The notes under the pieces: model-generated
What the model was told of the DNA's origin: nothing
Database searches by the model: none
What the model saw: the letters and a program-made list of their open reading frames with translations, nothing else
Part shown: positions 17,318 to 26,277 of the stretch, one piece after another
How positions within the stretch are numbered: the stretch's first letter is position 1
Layout: each line of letters starts with the position of its first letter
Made by a program: the position numbers and the translations under genes
NCBI RefSeq assembly: GCF_020523795.1
Contig: NZ_JAJALI010000001.1
Coordinates: 868,001 to 932,000, forward strand
Reading direction: 5' to 3'
Source: Ancylobacter sp. Lp-2
GTDB lineage: Bacteria; Pseudomonadota; Alphaproteobacteria; Rhizobiales; Xanthobacteraceae
Length of the DNA: 64,000 bases

Positions 17318-20058
17318 TGAACGCGCCGGTGCCCCTCGCTCTCACCGAAGCGGCCGTGATGCCGGCGGTGCGGACCACCTGCCCGTATTGCGGCGTGGGT
17401 TGCGGCGTGCTGGCGAGCCCGGACGGGGCGGGCGGCGCGGCGGTGGCCGGCGATCCCGAACATCCGGCCAATCGCGGCCGGCTGTGCTCCAAGGGCTCGG
17501 CGCTCGGCGAGACGCTGGGCCTGTCGACCCGGCTGCTCACCCCGATGCTGCGCGTCGACGGCGCGCTGGAGGTCGCCTCCTGGGATGCCGCGCTCGGCGC
17601 CATCGCCGATGCCTTCCGCCGCACCATCGAGGCGCACGGGCCGGACGCGGTGGCGATCTACCTGTCGGGGCAGCTGCTCACCGAGGATTATTACGCGGCT
17701 AACAAACTCGCCAAGGGCTTCCTCGGCACCGCCAATGTCGACACCAATTCGCGGCTCTGCATGGCGTCCTCGGTGGCCGGCCACAAGCGCGCCTTCGGTT
17801 CCGATACCGTGCCCGGCGTCTATGCCGATCTCGACGAGGCCGACCTCGTGGTGCTCACCGGCTCCAATGCCGCCTGGTGCCATCCGGTGCTGTTCCGCCG
17901 GCTGGAGGCGGCGCGGGCACGGCGGGGCACCAAGCTCGTCGTCATCGACCCCCGCCGCACCGCCACCGCCGAGGAGGCCGATCTGTTCCTGCCGGTGGCG
18001 CCCGGCATGGACAGCGTGCTGTTCGCCGGGCTGCTGGTGCATCTCGCGGATATAGGGGCGCTCGACGACGCCTATGTCGCCGCCCACACCTCCGGCCTCA
18101 ACGCGGCGCTCGCCGGCGCGCGGGCGCTGGCGCCCGATCTCGCCACGGTGGCGGCCAGGACCGGCGTGCCGGCGGCCGACGTGGCGCGCTTCTACGCGCT
18201 GTTCACTGCCACCGAGCGGACGGTGACCTGCTATTCGCAGGGGGTGAACCAGTCGGCGCAGGGCACCGACAAGGTCGGCGCCATCATCAACTGCCACCTC
18301 GCCACCGGGCGCATCGGCCGGCCGGGCATGGGGCCGTTCTCGCTCACCGGCCAGCCCAACGCCATGGGCGGGCGCGAGGTCGGCGGCCTCGCCAACCAAC
18401 TGGCCGCGCATATGGGCTTCTCGCCCGCCGAGGTCGACCGCGTCCGCCGCTTCTGGGGCGCGCCGAACATGGCGACGCGGGAGGGCCTGAAGGCCGTCGA
18501 CATGATGGCGGCGGTGGCGGACGGGCGCATCAAGGCGCTGTGGGTGCTCGGCACCAATCCGGCGGTGAGCCTGCCGCGCGCCGACGGGGTGCGCGCCGCG
18601 CTGTCCCGGCTCGATTTCCTCGCCATCTCCGACAATGTGCGGGCCAACGACACGCTGGCCTGCCGCCCGCATGTGCTGCTGCCGGCGCTGGCCTGGGGCG
18701 AGAAGGACGGCACGGTGACCAATTCCGAGCGCCGCATCTCGCGCCAGCGCGCCTTCCTCGATCCGCCCGGCGAGGCCCAGCCGGACTGGTGGGCGATGGC
18801 GCAGCTGGGGCGGCGGCTGGGCCATGACGCCGCCTTCGGCTGGTGCTCCGCCGCCGAGGTGTTCCGCGAGCATGCCGCGCTGTCCGCCTTCGAGAACGCG
18901 GGCAGCCGCGATTTCGACATTGGCGGCCTGGCCGGGCTTGACGACGAAGCCTTCGACCGGATGGCGCCGCAGCAATGGCCGGTAGTTGGGCCGGCACTTG
19001 GGCCGGCACTTGGGCCGGTACGCGCGCCGGGCGAGGGCGGCGAGAAGCGCTTCTTCGCCGAGGGCGGATTCTTCACCCCGGACCGCCGCGCCCGCTTCAT
19101 CGTCCCGGCCGATCCGGCGCCGGCGGCGGGCACCGACGCCGCCTACCCGCTGCGGCTCAACACCGGCCGCATCCGCGACCAGTGGCACACCATGACCCGC
19201 ACCGGCCTGTCGCCGCGCCTCGGCGGGCATCTGCCGGCGCCGTTCGTCGAGATGCACCCCGAGGATGCCCGCGCGCTCGGCATCGCCGCCGGCGATCTGG
19301 TGCGGCTCACCTCGCCGCACGGCACGGCGGTGCTGGAGGCGCGGCCCGGCGAGGGGCCGCGGCGCGGCGAAGTCTTCGCGCCGATCCACTGGTCCGGCAG
19401 CACCGCCGCCGAGGCGCGGGTCAATGCGCTTATCGCCGGGGCGACCGATCCGTTTTCCGGCCAGCCGGAATCCAAGGCGACGCCGGTGCGGGCGGAAAAG
19501 CTGGCGCTGGCCTATCGCGGCTTCCTGCTGGCGCGGGAGGCGCTGGCCCCGCCCCACGCCGCCTGGTGGGCACGGGTGGCGCTGGAGGGCGGCGAGGGCT
19601 GGCTGATCGCCGACGAGGCCGGGCCGCTCGCCTGGCGGACGCGGATGGCGGCGCGGTTCGGCGCCCTCGAGCTCTCGGAATTCCTCGATGCCGAGGGCGG
19701 CATCTACCGCGCCGCCGCCTATGACGGCGAGGGCCGGCTGGCGGCGCTGTTGTCGATAGGCCCGGCGGATCGCGCCCCGGACTGGGCGGCGGTGAAGGAG
19801 CTTTTGACCGTCGGCGGGCTCGATGCCGCCGGGCGCCGGGCGGCGCTGGCCGGTCGTCGGGCGGGAGCCGCCTCCAGCTGCGGGGCGCTGGTGTGCTCCT
19901 GCTTCGGGGTGCCGGCGGATCCGATCCGTGCGCTGATCGCGTCCGAGCCGGCGGCCGACGTCGCCCGCATCGGCGCGGTGCTGAAGGCCGGCACCAATTG
20001 CGGCTCCTGCGTGCCGGAGTTGAAGCGTCTCATCGCCAGCGCGCCGCTGCCGGTCTGA
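17317..20058 (+). CDS. nasA: Assimilatory nitrate reductase, catalytic subunit
   Basis: A 913-residue molybdopterin-dependent cytoplasmic enzyme, nitrate to nitrite. The N-terminal [4Fe-4S] site is C22-x2-C25-x3-C29-x27-C57 (TCPYCGVGCGV and LCSKGSALGET). The middle carries the molybdopterin domains (GSNAAWCHP, CYSQGVNQSAQGTDK) and the C-terminus has an MGD-binding region followed by a BFD-like [2Fe-2S] motif, C860-x-C862 and C895-x2-C898. No Tat signal, as expected for Nas rather than Nap. Last gene of the operon. Confidence 0.95.
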   Translation: MNAPVPLALTEAAVMPAVRTTCPYCGVGCGVLASPDGAGGAAVAGDPEHPANRGRLCSKGSALGETLGLSTRLLTPMLRVDGALEVASWDAALGAIADAFRRTIEAHGPDAVAIYLSGQLLTEDYYAANKLAKGFLGTANVDTNSRLCMASSVAGHKRAFGSDTVPGVYADLDEADLVVLTGSNAAWCHPVLFRRLEAARARRGTKLVVIDPRRTATAEEADLFLPVAPGMDSVLFAGLLVHLADIGALDDAYVAAHTSGLNAALAGARALAPDLATVAARTGVPAADVARFYALFTATERTVTCYSQGVNQSAQGTDKVGAIINCHLATGRIGRPGMGPFSLTGQPNAMGGREVGGLANQLAAHMGFSPAEVDRVRRFWGAPNMATREGLKAVDMMAAVADGRIKALWVLGTNPAVSLPRADGVRAALSRLDFLAISDNVRANDTLACRPHVLLPALAWGEKDGTVTNSERRISRQRAFLDPPGEAQPDWWAMAQLGRRLGHDAAFGWCSAAEVFREHAALSAFENAGSRDFDIGGLAGLDDEAFDRMAPQQWPVVGPALGPALGPVRAPGEGGEKRFFAEGGFFTPDRRARFIVPADPAPAAGTDAAYPLRLNTGRIRDQWHTMTRTGLSPRLGGHLPAPFVEMHPEDARALGIAAGDLVRLTSPHGTAVLEARPGEGPRRGEVFAPIHWSGSTAAEARVNALIAGATDPFSGQPESKATPVRAEKLALAYRGFLLAREALAPPHAAWWARVALEGGEGWLIADEAGPLAWRTRMAARFGALELSEFLDAEGGIYRAAAYDGEGRLAALLSIGPADRAPDWAAVKELLTVGGLDAAGRRAALAGRRAGAASSCGALVCSCFGVPADPIRALIASEPAADVARIGAVLKAGTNCGSCVPELKRLIASAPLPV
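18986..19021 (+). repeat. Three 12-bp tandem repeats inside nasA
   Basis: The unit TTGGGCCGGCAC occurs nearly three times, in frame, adding the residues VGPALGPALGPV between the molybdopterin domain and the C-terminal part. Being a multiple of three it preserves the frame; its copy number may vary between strains. Confidence 0.75.
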
Positions 20059-20062
20059 GCGG

Positions 20063-20174
20063 CTGGAGCCTGTTCTCTCCGATCAGGTGATCCCGCCCGA
20101 TCGGAAGGGCTCCAGGGTCTTGTTTGGATGCGTTTTCTTCACGCGAACCGGATTCCACTTCGCTAGAAAACGCT
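20063..20174. repeat. Intergenic palindromic repeats after nasA
   Basis: Two repeat elements fill the gap between the convergent nasA and glsA genes. The first (about 20063-20115) has nested arms GGAGCC/GGCTCC and CCGATC/GATCGG; a related copy lies at 39968-40019. The second (about 20130-20174) has arms GCGTTTTCTTC and GAAAACGC around GCGAACCGGATTCCACTTCG, a type very common between genes in Rhizobiales genomes. The latter hairpin may serve as a terminator for both genes; the glsA stop codon abuts it. Confidence 0.7.
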
Positions 20175-21104
20175 CTAGTCGCCGAAGATCGACCAGCCCA
20201 TGCGCTTGGTCAGGGTCTCCAGCGCGATGCGGCCGAGATGCGAGTTGCCGACCGAATCCAGCCCCGGCGACCACACGGCGATCGAGGCGATCCCCGGCGC
20301 GATGGCGAGGATGCCGCCGCCCACCCCGCTCTTGCCGGGCAGGCCGACGCGATAGGCGAACTCGCCCGAGCCGTCATAATGGCCGCAGGTCAGCATGATG
20401 GCGTTGATGCGCCGCGCCCGCTCCGGGCTCACCACCGAATGGCCGGTGGTCGGGTTCTTGCCGCGCCAGGCAAGGAACCGCCCGGCCATGGCGAGCTGGC
20501 GGCAGCTCATGGCGATCGAGCAATGGTGGAAATAGACGCCGAGCGTGTAGTCCACCGGGTTCTGCAGCACGCCGAACGACTTCATGTAGTTGGCGAGCGC
20601 GGCGTTGCGGAAGCCGGTGCGTCGCTCGGAGGCGGCGACCTTCTCGTCGATGGTGATCGAGGTATCGTCGGCGATGAAATGCATGAAGCGCAGGATCTCG
20701 CCCAGCGCCTCGCGCGGCTCGTGGCCGGCGAGGATCTGGTCGGTCACCGCGATGGCGCCGGCATTGATGAACGGGTTGCGCGGGACGCCGCCCTCATATT
20801 CCAGCTGCACGATGGAATTGAAGGCGCTGCCGGACGGCTCGCGCCCGACATGGCGCCACAGCCGGTCGCCGATCTTGCCGAGCGCCAGGGTGAGGGTGAA
20901 CACCTTCGACACGCTCTGGATGGAGAACGGCACGTCGGCGTCGCCGCCCACCGCCACCTCGCCCTCGGCATCGATCACCGCCATGCCGAACTGGTTGGGA
21001 TCGACGCCGGCGAGTTCGGGAATATAGGTGGCCACCTCGCCGCGGTCGGGACGCGTGCGCATCTCCTCGGCGATATCAGCGACGACGGTCTTCAGGTCGG
21101 GCAA
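20175..21104 (-). CDS. glsA: Glutaminase
   Basis: A 309-residue serine-dependent, beta-lactamase-fold glutaminase that releases ammonia from glutamine. The catalytic S-x-x-K is S64-V-S-K67 ([10 protein letters not shown]); other conserved segments are [28 protein letters not shown] and [11 protein letters not shown]. There is no ATG near the expected N-terminus; a TTG (21102-21104) preceded by GAGGAAG gives the usual family length of about 308, so it is the preferred start. Placed next to nitrogen genes, but on the opposite strand. Confidence 0.9.
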   Translation of the reverse strand: MPDLKTVVADIAEEMRTRPDRGEVATYIPELAGVDPNQFGMAVIDAEGEVAVGGDADVPFSIQSVSKVFTLTLALGKIGDRLWRHVGREPSGSAFNSIVQLEYEGGVPRNPFINAGAIAVTDQILAGHEPREALGEILRFMHFIADDTSITIDEKVAASERRTGFRNAALANYMKSFGVLQNPVDYTLGVYFHHCSIAMSCRQLAMAGRFLAWRGKNPTTGHSVVSPERARRINAIMLTCGHYDGSGEFAYRVGLPGKSGVGGGILAIAPGIASIAVWSPGLDSVGNSHLGRIALETLTKRMGWSIFGD

Positions 21105-21130
21105 AGCAAGCTTCCTCGGCGGGAGAACGG

Positions 21131-21757
21131 TCAGGCGGCCTTCAGTTCGGCCACGGGCGCCAGGAAGGCTTGCGCGTTTCGTGCCACGTCGTCCGCCGCC
21201 ATCCCCGGCGCGTAGAGCGCCGAGCCGAGGCCGAAGCCGCGCGCCCCGGCCTGCCAATAGGGCTTCAGTCGTTCCGGCGTCACCCCGCCCACCGGCATCA
21301 GCACGGTGGAGGCCGGGATGACGGCGCGCCAGGCCTTCACCACCGGCGGCGGCAGCATCTCGGCCGGGAACATCTTCAGCGCGTCGGCGCCGGCCTTGAG
21401 CGCGGCGAAGGCCTCGGTCGGCGTGGTCACGCCGGGCACGCAGCTCATGCCGAGCGCCTTGGCGCGGGCGATCACCGCCGGGTCGCTGTGCGGCATCAGC
21501 ACCAGCTCGCCGCCGGCCGCCTTCACCCGGTCTGCATCGGCGGGATCGAGCACGGTGCCGGCGCCGATCAGCACGTCGGGGAAGCGGCGGGCGAGGATCT
21601 CGATGCTCTTCATCGGCTCGGGCGAATTGAGCGGCACCTCGATGATGCGGAAGCCGGCCTCGACCAGCGCCGTGCCGATGGTGGCGGCTTCCTGCGGCTG
21701 CACGCCGCGCAGGATGGCGATGAGCGGGAATTCGGCGAGCCGGGCGAGCACGGTCAT
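21131..21757 (-). CDS. dgoA: 2-dehydro-3-deoxy-6-phosphogalactonate aldolase
   Basis: A 208-residue class I aldolase of the Eda/DgoA family that cleaves KDPGal into pyruvate and glyceraldehyde 3-phosphate in the De Ley-Doudoroff galactonate route. The Schiff-base lysine is in [12 protein letters not shown]. The sequence [13 protein letters not shown] and [12 protein letters not shown] are closer to DgoA than to Eda as recalled, but without an alignment KDPG aldolase cannot be excluded. It stands alone, with no galactonate dehydratase or kinase nearby. It lies 26 bases upstream of glsA and may be co-transcribed with it. Confidence 0.82.
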   Translation of the reverse strand: MTVLARLAEFPLIAILRGVQPQEAATIGTALVEAGFRIIEVPLNSPEPMKSIEILARRFPDVLIGAGTVLDPADADRVKAAGGELVLMPHSDPAVIARAKALGMSCVPGVTTPTEAFAALKAGADALKMFPAEMLPPPVVKAWRAVIPASTVLMPVGGVTPERLKPYWQAGARGFGLGSALYAPGMAADDVARNAQAFLAPVAELKAA

Positions 21758-21904
21758 GGGAGCGGTACCTCTGGAACGTTCCCCGGCAAGGCATGCCGGC
21801 GGCGGCATTCTGTCAAGCCCGAAACGCCGCAAGCGGGAACGCTTCGCCGCCCGCATCGTTGGCTTGGGGACGGGCGGGGGCGAACGGACGCGAAGGAGAG
21901 GGCC

Positions 21905-22231
21905 ATGCCCCGTGGCGACAAGTCGGCCTACACCGACAAGCAGAAGCGCAAGGCCGAGCATATCGAGGAAGGCTACGAGGAACGCGGCGTGTCCCCCGAG
22001 GAAGCCGAGCGCCGCGCCTGGGCGACGGTGAACAAGGACGATGGCGGCGGCAAGAAGTCCGGTTCCGGCCGCGGCAAGGACACCGGCCATCCGGCCGCGC
22101 ATCGCGGCGGCGACATCGGCGGCCATGCCTCGGCCGCGCGGCCGAAGGCCGAGCGGTCCGCCGCGGCGCGCAAGGCCGCCGCCACCCGCAAGCGCAACGC
22201 GGAACACAACACCCCGCACCACGCCGGCTGA
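21905..22231 (+). CDS. Small basic stress-type protein (often labelled plasmid stabilisation protein)
   Basis: A 108-residue, very basic, hydrophilic protein. The first 55 residues (SAYTDKQKRKAEHIEEGYEE then a short Glu/Arg helix and AWATVNK) are a highly conserved block in small alphaproteobacterial proteins; the rest is a low-complexity Gly/Lys/Ala/His tail, probably disordered. The family is of unknown molecular function despite the common label. It has an AGGAG ribosome site and precedes a CBS-domain gene by 34 bases, so both may be one stress-response unit. Confidence 0.75.
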   Translation: MPRGDKSAYTDKQKRKAEHIEEGYEERGVSPEEAERRAWATVNKDDGGGKKSGSGRGKDTGHPAAHRGGDIGGHASAARPKAERSAAARKAAATRKRNAEHNTPHHAG

Positions 22232-22265
22232 GCCGGCTCCATCTCCGACAGGACAGGAGGATCCG

Positions 22266-22700
22266 ATGAAGGTAAGCGACCTGATGACCCGCGAGGTGCA
22301 GGTGATCGCCCCGGACGAGACGCTGGAACAGGCGGCGCGCGCCATGGCGCTGCTCGATGCCGGCATCCTGCCGGTGGGCGATGCCGGCCGCCTCGTCGGC
22401 ATGATCAGCGACCGCGACATCGCCGTGCGCGGCGTCGCCCTCGGCAAGGGGCCGGCGACGCGGGTGCGCGAGATCATGAGCGGCGAGGTGAAATACTGCT
22501 TCGAGGACCAGGAGATCGACGAGATCGGCCGCAACATGGCCGAGCAGCAGGTGCGCCGCCTGCCGGTGGTGAACCGCGACAAGCAGCTGGTCGGCATCCT
22601 GTCGCTGGGCGACATCGCAGTGGCCGGCCGCGAGGCCATCGCCGGCGACGCGCTGGGCGGCATTTCCCGTCCCGGCGGCGCGCATACCCAGGCGATGTAG
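22266..22700 (+). CDS. CBS-domain pair protein
   Basis: A 144-residue protein made of two CBS domains (about 7-60 and 72-125), the typical adenosyl-nucleotide-sensing module, with no attached enzyme. Each CBS has the pattern ending in VGMISDRDIA or VGILSLGDIA. Family members of this size are common in alphaproteobacteria; the partner and ligand are not known from the sequence. Preceded by a good AGGAGG ribosome site. Confidence 0.88.
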   Translation: MKVSDLMTREVQVIAPDETLEQAARAMALLDAGILPVGDAGRLVGMISDRDIAVRGVALGKGPATRVREIMSGEVKYCFEDQEIDEIGRNMAEQQVRRLPVVNRDKQLVGILSLGDIAVAGREAIAGDALGGISRPGGAHTQAM

Positions 22701-22758
22701 GCGCCGTGCCGGTCCTGAACCGCGCAACCCGCCGGGGCCCGCCGCTCCGGCGGGGGGC

Positions 22759-23784
22759 TCAGCGGGCGCGGATGCGCTCGGAATAATCCGGCGCGTCGCC
22801 GGCCGCCTGCCCGAGCGGGGTGATGACCGCCCGGCGCTCGACCTCGGCGAGCGGCAGGTCGGTCTCGATCAGCTCCTGCTCGTAGAGATAGCCCGGCAGA
22901 TAGCCGGACAACAGGATGCGCCAGTCGAAGCCGACGCCGGGCTCGATCAGCCGGGCGAGGCGGAAGATCACCGTGGTGCAGTTGGTGGTGATGGTCTGGT
23001 AGAAGCGCGGCTGGCGCGCCAGCTCGTTGCCGAGCGTGGTGAAGGACAGGAACAGCGCCCGCCGCAGCTCCGGCGTCAGGTCGATCGGAAACAGCGATAC
23101 CGTCTCGCGCCGCTCATTGGTGCGCAGGCGGACGATGTCGCGCTCGTCGGCGGCGATCAGCACCAGCTCGAACTGCTTGAAGAAGCCGCCGATCTCGGAG
23201 AACGCCTCGCCCTGCTCGCGGCGGATCTCGGCGGAGAACACCACGCGCTGCCCGTCGGCGAAGGAGAAGCCGACCAGCGTGTGGGCGATGGCCGGGTTGC
23301 TCCACACCGAGGAGAACAGGTCGACGCCGGTGATCTGGTCGAGCCGGTAGCGCCGGTCCTCCCAATGCTCGATCGCGTCGTTTTCCGTGGTCCAGCGGAA
23401 ATCGCGCACATTGTGCAGCGTGACCTCGTCGCCCGCGATGGTGGCGGTGACGCCATGCGCGACATCGGGTGCCCAGACGCGGTCGTTCGAGGGCAGGATG
23501 CTCGTCCACCACCAGATGAACGCCCCGGCCGCCGTCAGCGCCACCAGCCAGCCGCTCCCCACCTTACCGGTGACGGCGAGGGCGAGCGCCGCCAGCACCG
23601 CCGCCGCCAGCGCGGCATAGGCGATGAGGCGCACCGGGCCTTGCGTCTGGTACCACAGGCCGAGCGCGCCGACCGGCGTCGCCAGCAGCAGCGCCAGCAC
23701 CAGGAGGGCGCGGAAGATCGACGGAAGCAGGGACCAGCTGATGTCGGGCACGGGCAATTCCAATGGAGACGGCGAAGCGTGCAT
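22759..23784 (-). CDS. Inner-membrane DUF4105 protein
   Basis: A 341-residue protein with three hydrophobic N-terminal segments (about 25-40, 50-70 and 78-95) and a soluble C-terminal domain of the DUF4105 type (RDFRWTTENDAIEHWEDRRYRL, TTNCTTVIF). DUF4105 proteins resemble papain-like or NlpC-like hydrolases; the Cys in TTNCTT and following residues would be the active-site candidate. Start ATG at 23782-23784 chosen because upstream codons are low complexity; a start 54 residues upstream is open. Confidence 0.8.
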   Translation of the reverse strand: MHASPSPLELPVPDISWSLLPSIFRALLVLALLLATPVGALGLWYQTQGPVRLIAYAALAAAVLAALALAVTGKVGSGWLVALTAAGAFIWWWTSILPSNDRVWAPDVAHGVTATIAGDEVTLHNVRDFRWTTENDAIEHWEDRRYRLDQITGVDLFSSVWSNPAIAHTLVGFSFADGQRVVFSAEIRREQGEAFSEIGGFFKQFELVLIAADERDIVRLRTNERRETVSLFPIDLTPELRRALFLSFTTLGNELARQPRFYQTITTNCTTVIFRLARLIEPGVGFDWRILLSGYLPGYLYEQELIETDLPLAEVERRAVITPLGQAAGDAPDYSERIRAR

Positions 23785-23960
23785 GGCGTCGCGCCGCTTG
23801 TCGCGCGACGTCGGCCGCCGTCCACATCTATCGCAGACCGCCGCCATGAGGGCGAGACCGCGACGCGCGCCCCGGACCGCCCTATAGTGGGGGCGAGCTT
23901 CGCGCCGTGTATCGCCCAAGCGCGCGTCCAAGCGTGCAATGTTCAAAGGGGGATGTGCCT

Positions 23961-24581
23961 ATGTCGTTCCTGACTGACCTCACCGTCGTCCGACGCCGGT
24001 TGCTGATGCCGTTCCTCCTGCTCGTGCTGGCCGTCGGCCTCGCCGGCTGCGGGGTGAACAACATCCCGACCAATGAGGAGAAGGCCAAGGCGGCCTGGAG
24101 CGAGGTGCTCAGCCAGTACCAGCGCCGCGCCGAACTGATCCCCAATCTCGTCGAGACGGTGAAGGGCTATGCCCAGCAGGAAAAGGACGTGCTGACGCAG
24201 GTGACCGAGGCCCGCGCCAACGCCACCTCGATCAAGGTGGACGCCTCCACCATCACCGATCCCGAGACGTTCAAGAAGTTCCAGGACGCGCAGGCCCAGC
24301 TCTCCGGCGCGCTCGGCCGGCTGATCGCGGTGTCGGAGGCCTATCCCGACCTCAAGTCGAACCAGAACTTCCTCGCCTTGCAGGCGCAGATCGAGGGCAC
24401 CGAGAACCGCATCGCCGTGGCCCGGCGCGACTATATCGAGGCGGTGCGGGTCTACAATACCGAGCTCAGAACCTTCCCCGGCGTGCTCTGGGCCTCCACA
24501 CTCTATCGTTCGAGCAAGCCGATGGAGACCTTCACCATCCCCGAGGAGCAGATGAAGGTGCCGCAGGTGAAGTTCAACTGA
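23961..24581 (+). CDS. LemA family lipoprotein
   Basis: A 206-residue LemA protein. A lipobox LAGC follows an N-terminal hydrophobic helix (residues 15-30), so it is predicted to be a lipoprotein facing the periplasm; LemA domains are long helical bundles (QRRAELIPNLVETVKGYAQQEKDVL is diagnostic, of which the first 18 residues are most conserved). Strong AAAGGGGG ribosome site. It leads a three-gene set with two TPM-domain proteins, the usual neighbourhood for LemA. Function of the set is still unclear, linked to envelope upkeep. Confidence 0.9.
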   Translation: MSFLTDLTVVRRRLLMPFLLLVLAVGLAGCGVNNIPTNEEKAKAAWSEVLSQYQRRAELIPNLVETVKGYAQQEKDVLTQVTEARANATSIKVDASTITDPETFKKFQDAQAQLSGALGRLIAVSEAYPDLKSNQNFLALQAQIEGTENRIAVARRDYIEAVRVYNTELRTFPGVLWASTLYRSSKPMETFTIPEEQMKVPQVKFN

Positions 24582-24605
24582 CCCTCGTCTCCGGGACCGG
24601 TCGCC

Positions 24606-25415
24606 ATGCTGCGCCGCGCCGCCTTCCTCATCGTCCTCGCGCTCACGCTGGCCACCGCCGTGGCGGCGCGGGCGGAGCTCACCTTTCCGCCGCTCTCCGG
24701 GCGGGTGGTCGACGCCGCCGGCATCCTGTCGCCGCAGGTGCGCGCGGCGCTGGAGGCCAAGCTCGCCGCGCAGGAGGCGAAGACCACCGACCAGTTCGTG
24801 GTGGCGACGGTGCCCTCGCTACAGGGCACCTCGGTGGAGGACTACGCCAACCGGCTGTTCCGCGCCTGGAAGCTCGGCCAGACGGACAAGGACAACGGCG
24901 CCCTGCTCATGGTGGCGCCCGCCGAGCGGCGGGTGCGCATCGAGGTCGGCTACGGCCTTGAAGGGGTGCTACCGGACGCGGTGGCCTCCACCATCATCCA
25001 GACCGCCATCCTGCCGGAGTTCCGCGCCGGTAATTTCCCGGCCGGCATCGAGAAGGGCACCGACGCGGTGATCGAGATCCTCAATCTCGATCCCGCCGAG
25101 GCCGAGGCGCGGGCGCGCAAGGCGGCGGAGCCGGCGATGACGCCGGATGACTGGGTGCCGCTGATCATCTTCGCGGTGATGATCGGCTTCTGGATCTTCG
25201 TGGTCTACCGGCAGGTGCGCGGCGGCTATCTCGGCCGGCGCGGGGCCGGCGGCGCGGCGCTGCCGGGCGGGATTTCCGGCTGGGAATGGTCGCGCGGCCG
25301 CTCGCGCGGCGGCTGGTCCGGCGGCGGGGGCGGCTGGTCGAGCGGGCGTGGCGGCGGCGGTTTTTCCGGCGGCGGCGGTTCGTCGGGCGGCGGCGGTGCC
25401 TCGGGGAGCTGGTGA
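24606..25415 (+). CDS. TPM-domain membrane protein, YgcG-like
   Basis: A 269-residue protein with a signal peptide (1-23), a periplasmic TPM domain (about 30-160; GRVVDAAGILSP, DKDNGALLMVAPAERRVRIE, GYGLEGVLPDA), one transmembrane helix (about 182-200) and a Gly/Ser/Trp-rich tail facing the cytoplasm or membrane surface. The Gly-rich tail is typical of the YgcG type. The stop overlaps the next start (TGATG). Confidence 0.9.
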   Translation: MLRRAAFLIVLALTLATAVAARAELTFPPLSGRVVDAAGILSPQVRAALEAKLAAQEAKTTDQFVVATVPSLQGTSVEDYANRLFRAWKLGQTDKDNGALLMVAPAERRVRIEVGYGLEGVLPDAVASTIIQTAILPEFRAGNFPAGIEKGTDAVIEILNLDPAEAEARARKAAEPAMTPDDWVPLIIFAVMIGFWIFVVYRQVRGGYLGRRGAGGAALPGGISGWEWSRGRSRGGWSGGGGGWSSGRGGGGFSGGGGSSGGGGASGSW

Positions 25416-26050
25416 TGGACAAAGGCGCGCCCGACCATGTCCTCACCGCCGACCAGCATGTGGCGCTCGCCGAGGCGGTGCGCCGCGCCGAGGCCGATAC
25501 CAGTGGCGAGGTACGGCTGATGGTGGTGACGCATCCGCTGGTGCGCCATCCCTTCTACGCCCTGATGTGGGCGGCGCTGCTGGCGCTGGTGCTGCCCTGG
25601 CCGCTCGCCTTCCTCACCCGTCTCGACGTGCCGGCGCTGCTCGGCGCGCAGGCCGCCGCCTTCGCGATCGCCGGCGCGCTGTTGCTCGCCACCCCGCTCG
25701 GCCGGGCGCTGGTGCCGCGCGCCGCAGTGGAGGAGGCGGCCCGCGCCGCCGCGCTCGACCATTTCCTCGCGCTCGGCATGCACGGCACCCGCGGGCGTAC
25801 CGGCGTGCTGATCCTGGTGGCGCCGGACGACCGCATCGTCGAGGTGGTGGCCGACGAGGCCATCCATGCCCGCGTCGGCGCGGGAGCGTGGCAGGAAGTG
25901 TGCGCCGCCGTGCTGGAAGGTGCGCGCGGCGGGCATCTCGCCGAGGGTCTGGAGGCCGGCGTCGACGTCGTCGGCCGGATTCTCAAGGCGCATCTGCCCG
26001 CCTCCGACGGCGGTCCCAACGAATTGCCGGACCGCGTGCTGGTGATTTGA
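25415..26050 (+). CDS. Second TPM-domain membrane protein
   Basis: A 211-residue protein with a split TPM domain: an N-terminal part (DTSGEVRLMVV), two transmembrane helices (about 45-60 and 75-95), and a C-terminal part (TGVLILVAPDDRIVEVVADEAIHARV). It is translationally coupled to the preceding TPM gene and forms the third member of the LemA cluster. Confidence 0.85.
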   Translation: MDKGAPDHVLTADQHVALAEAVRRAEADTSGEVRLMVVTHPLVRHPFYALMWAALLALVLPWPLAFLTRLDVPALLGAQAAAFAIAGALLLATPLGRALVPRAAVEEAARAAALDHFLALGMHGTRGRTGVLILVAPDDRIVEVVADEAIHARVGAGAWQEVCAAVLEGARGGHLAEGLEAGVDVVGRILKAHLPASDGGPNELPDRVLVI

Positions 26051-26164
26051 GCCTGCTTCCATTCCGGGCACCTCGCGCCGCAGCATGGCGGAAGCGCGCG
26101 TAACGTAAGGCGGAGCCCCCGCCGAACGGTGCCTCCTTATTGCATTGCACCGGTTCGAAACTCG

Positions 26165-26240
26165 AAATCTTTCGTTTTCGACCGAGTTGCGCGCAATTTC
26201 AGTTTCATATAGCGTCCATGTGAACATAAGAACGAAATCG
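26165..26240 (+). promoter_or_regulatory. Candidate glp regulatory region
   Basis: The 227-bp gap before glpD has an AT-richer stretch containing TTTCGTTTTCG (26170-26180) and, 50 bases on, GAACGAAATCG (26230-26240), an inverted version sharing CGAAA/TTTCG. Such repeats are typical of DeoR-family regulators like GlpR, and ATGTGAACAT lies between. No glpR gene is in the window, so the regulator must be elsewhere. By-eye prediction. Confidence 0.35.
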
Positions 26241-26277
26241 CTCCTCAATGTCAGGGCGGTTCACCGGGAGGCTGTGA

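Noticed and set aside
22266-22700. CBS pair as an IMP dehydrogenase fragment
   Set aside because: It has its own start, ribosome site and full two-CBS length, and no barrel domain remnants around.
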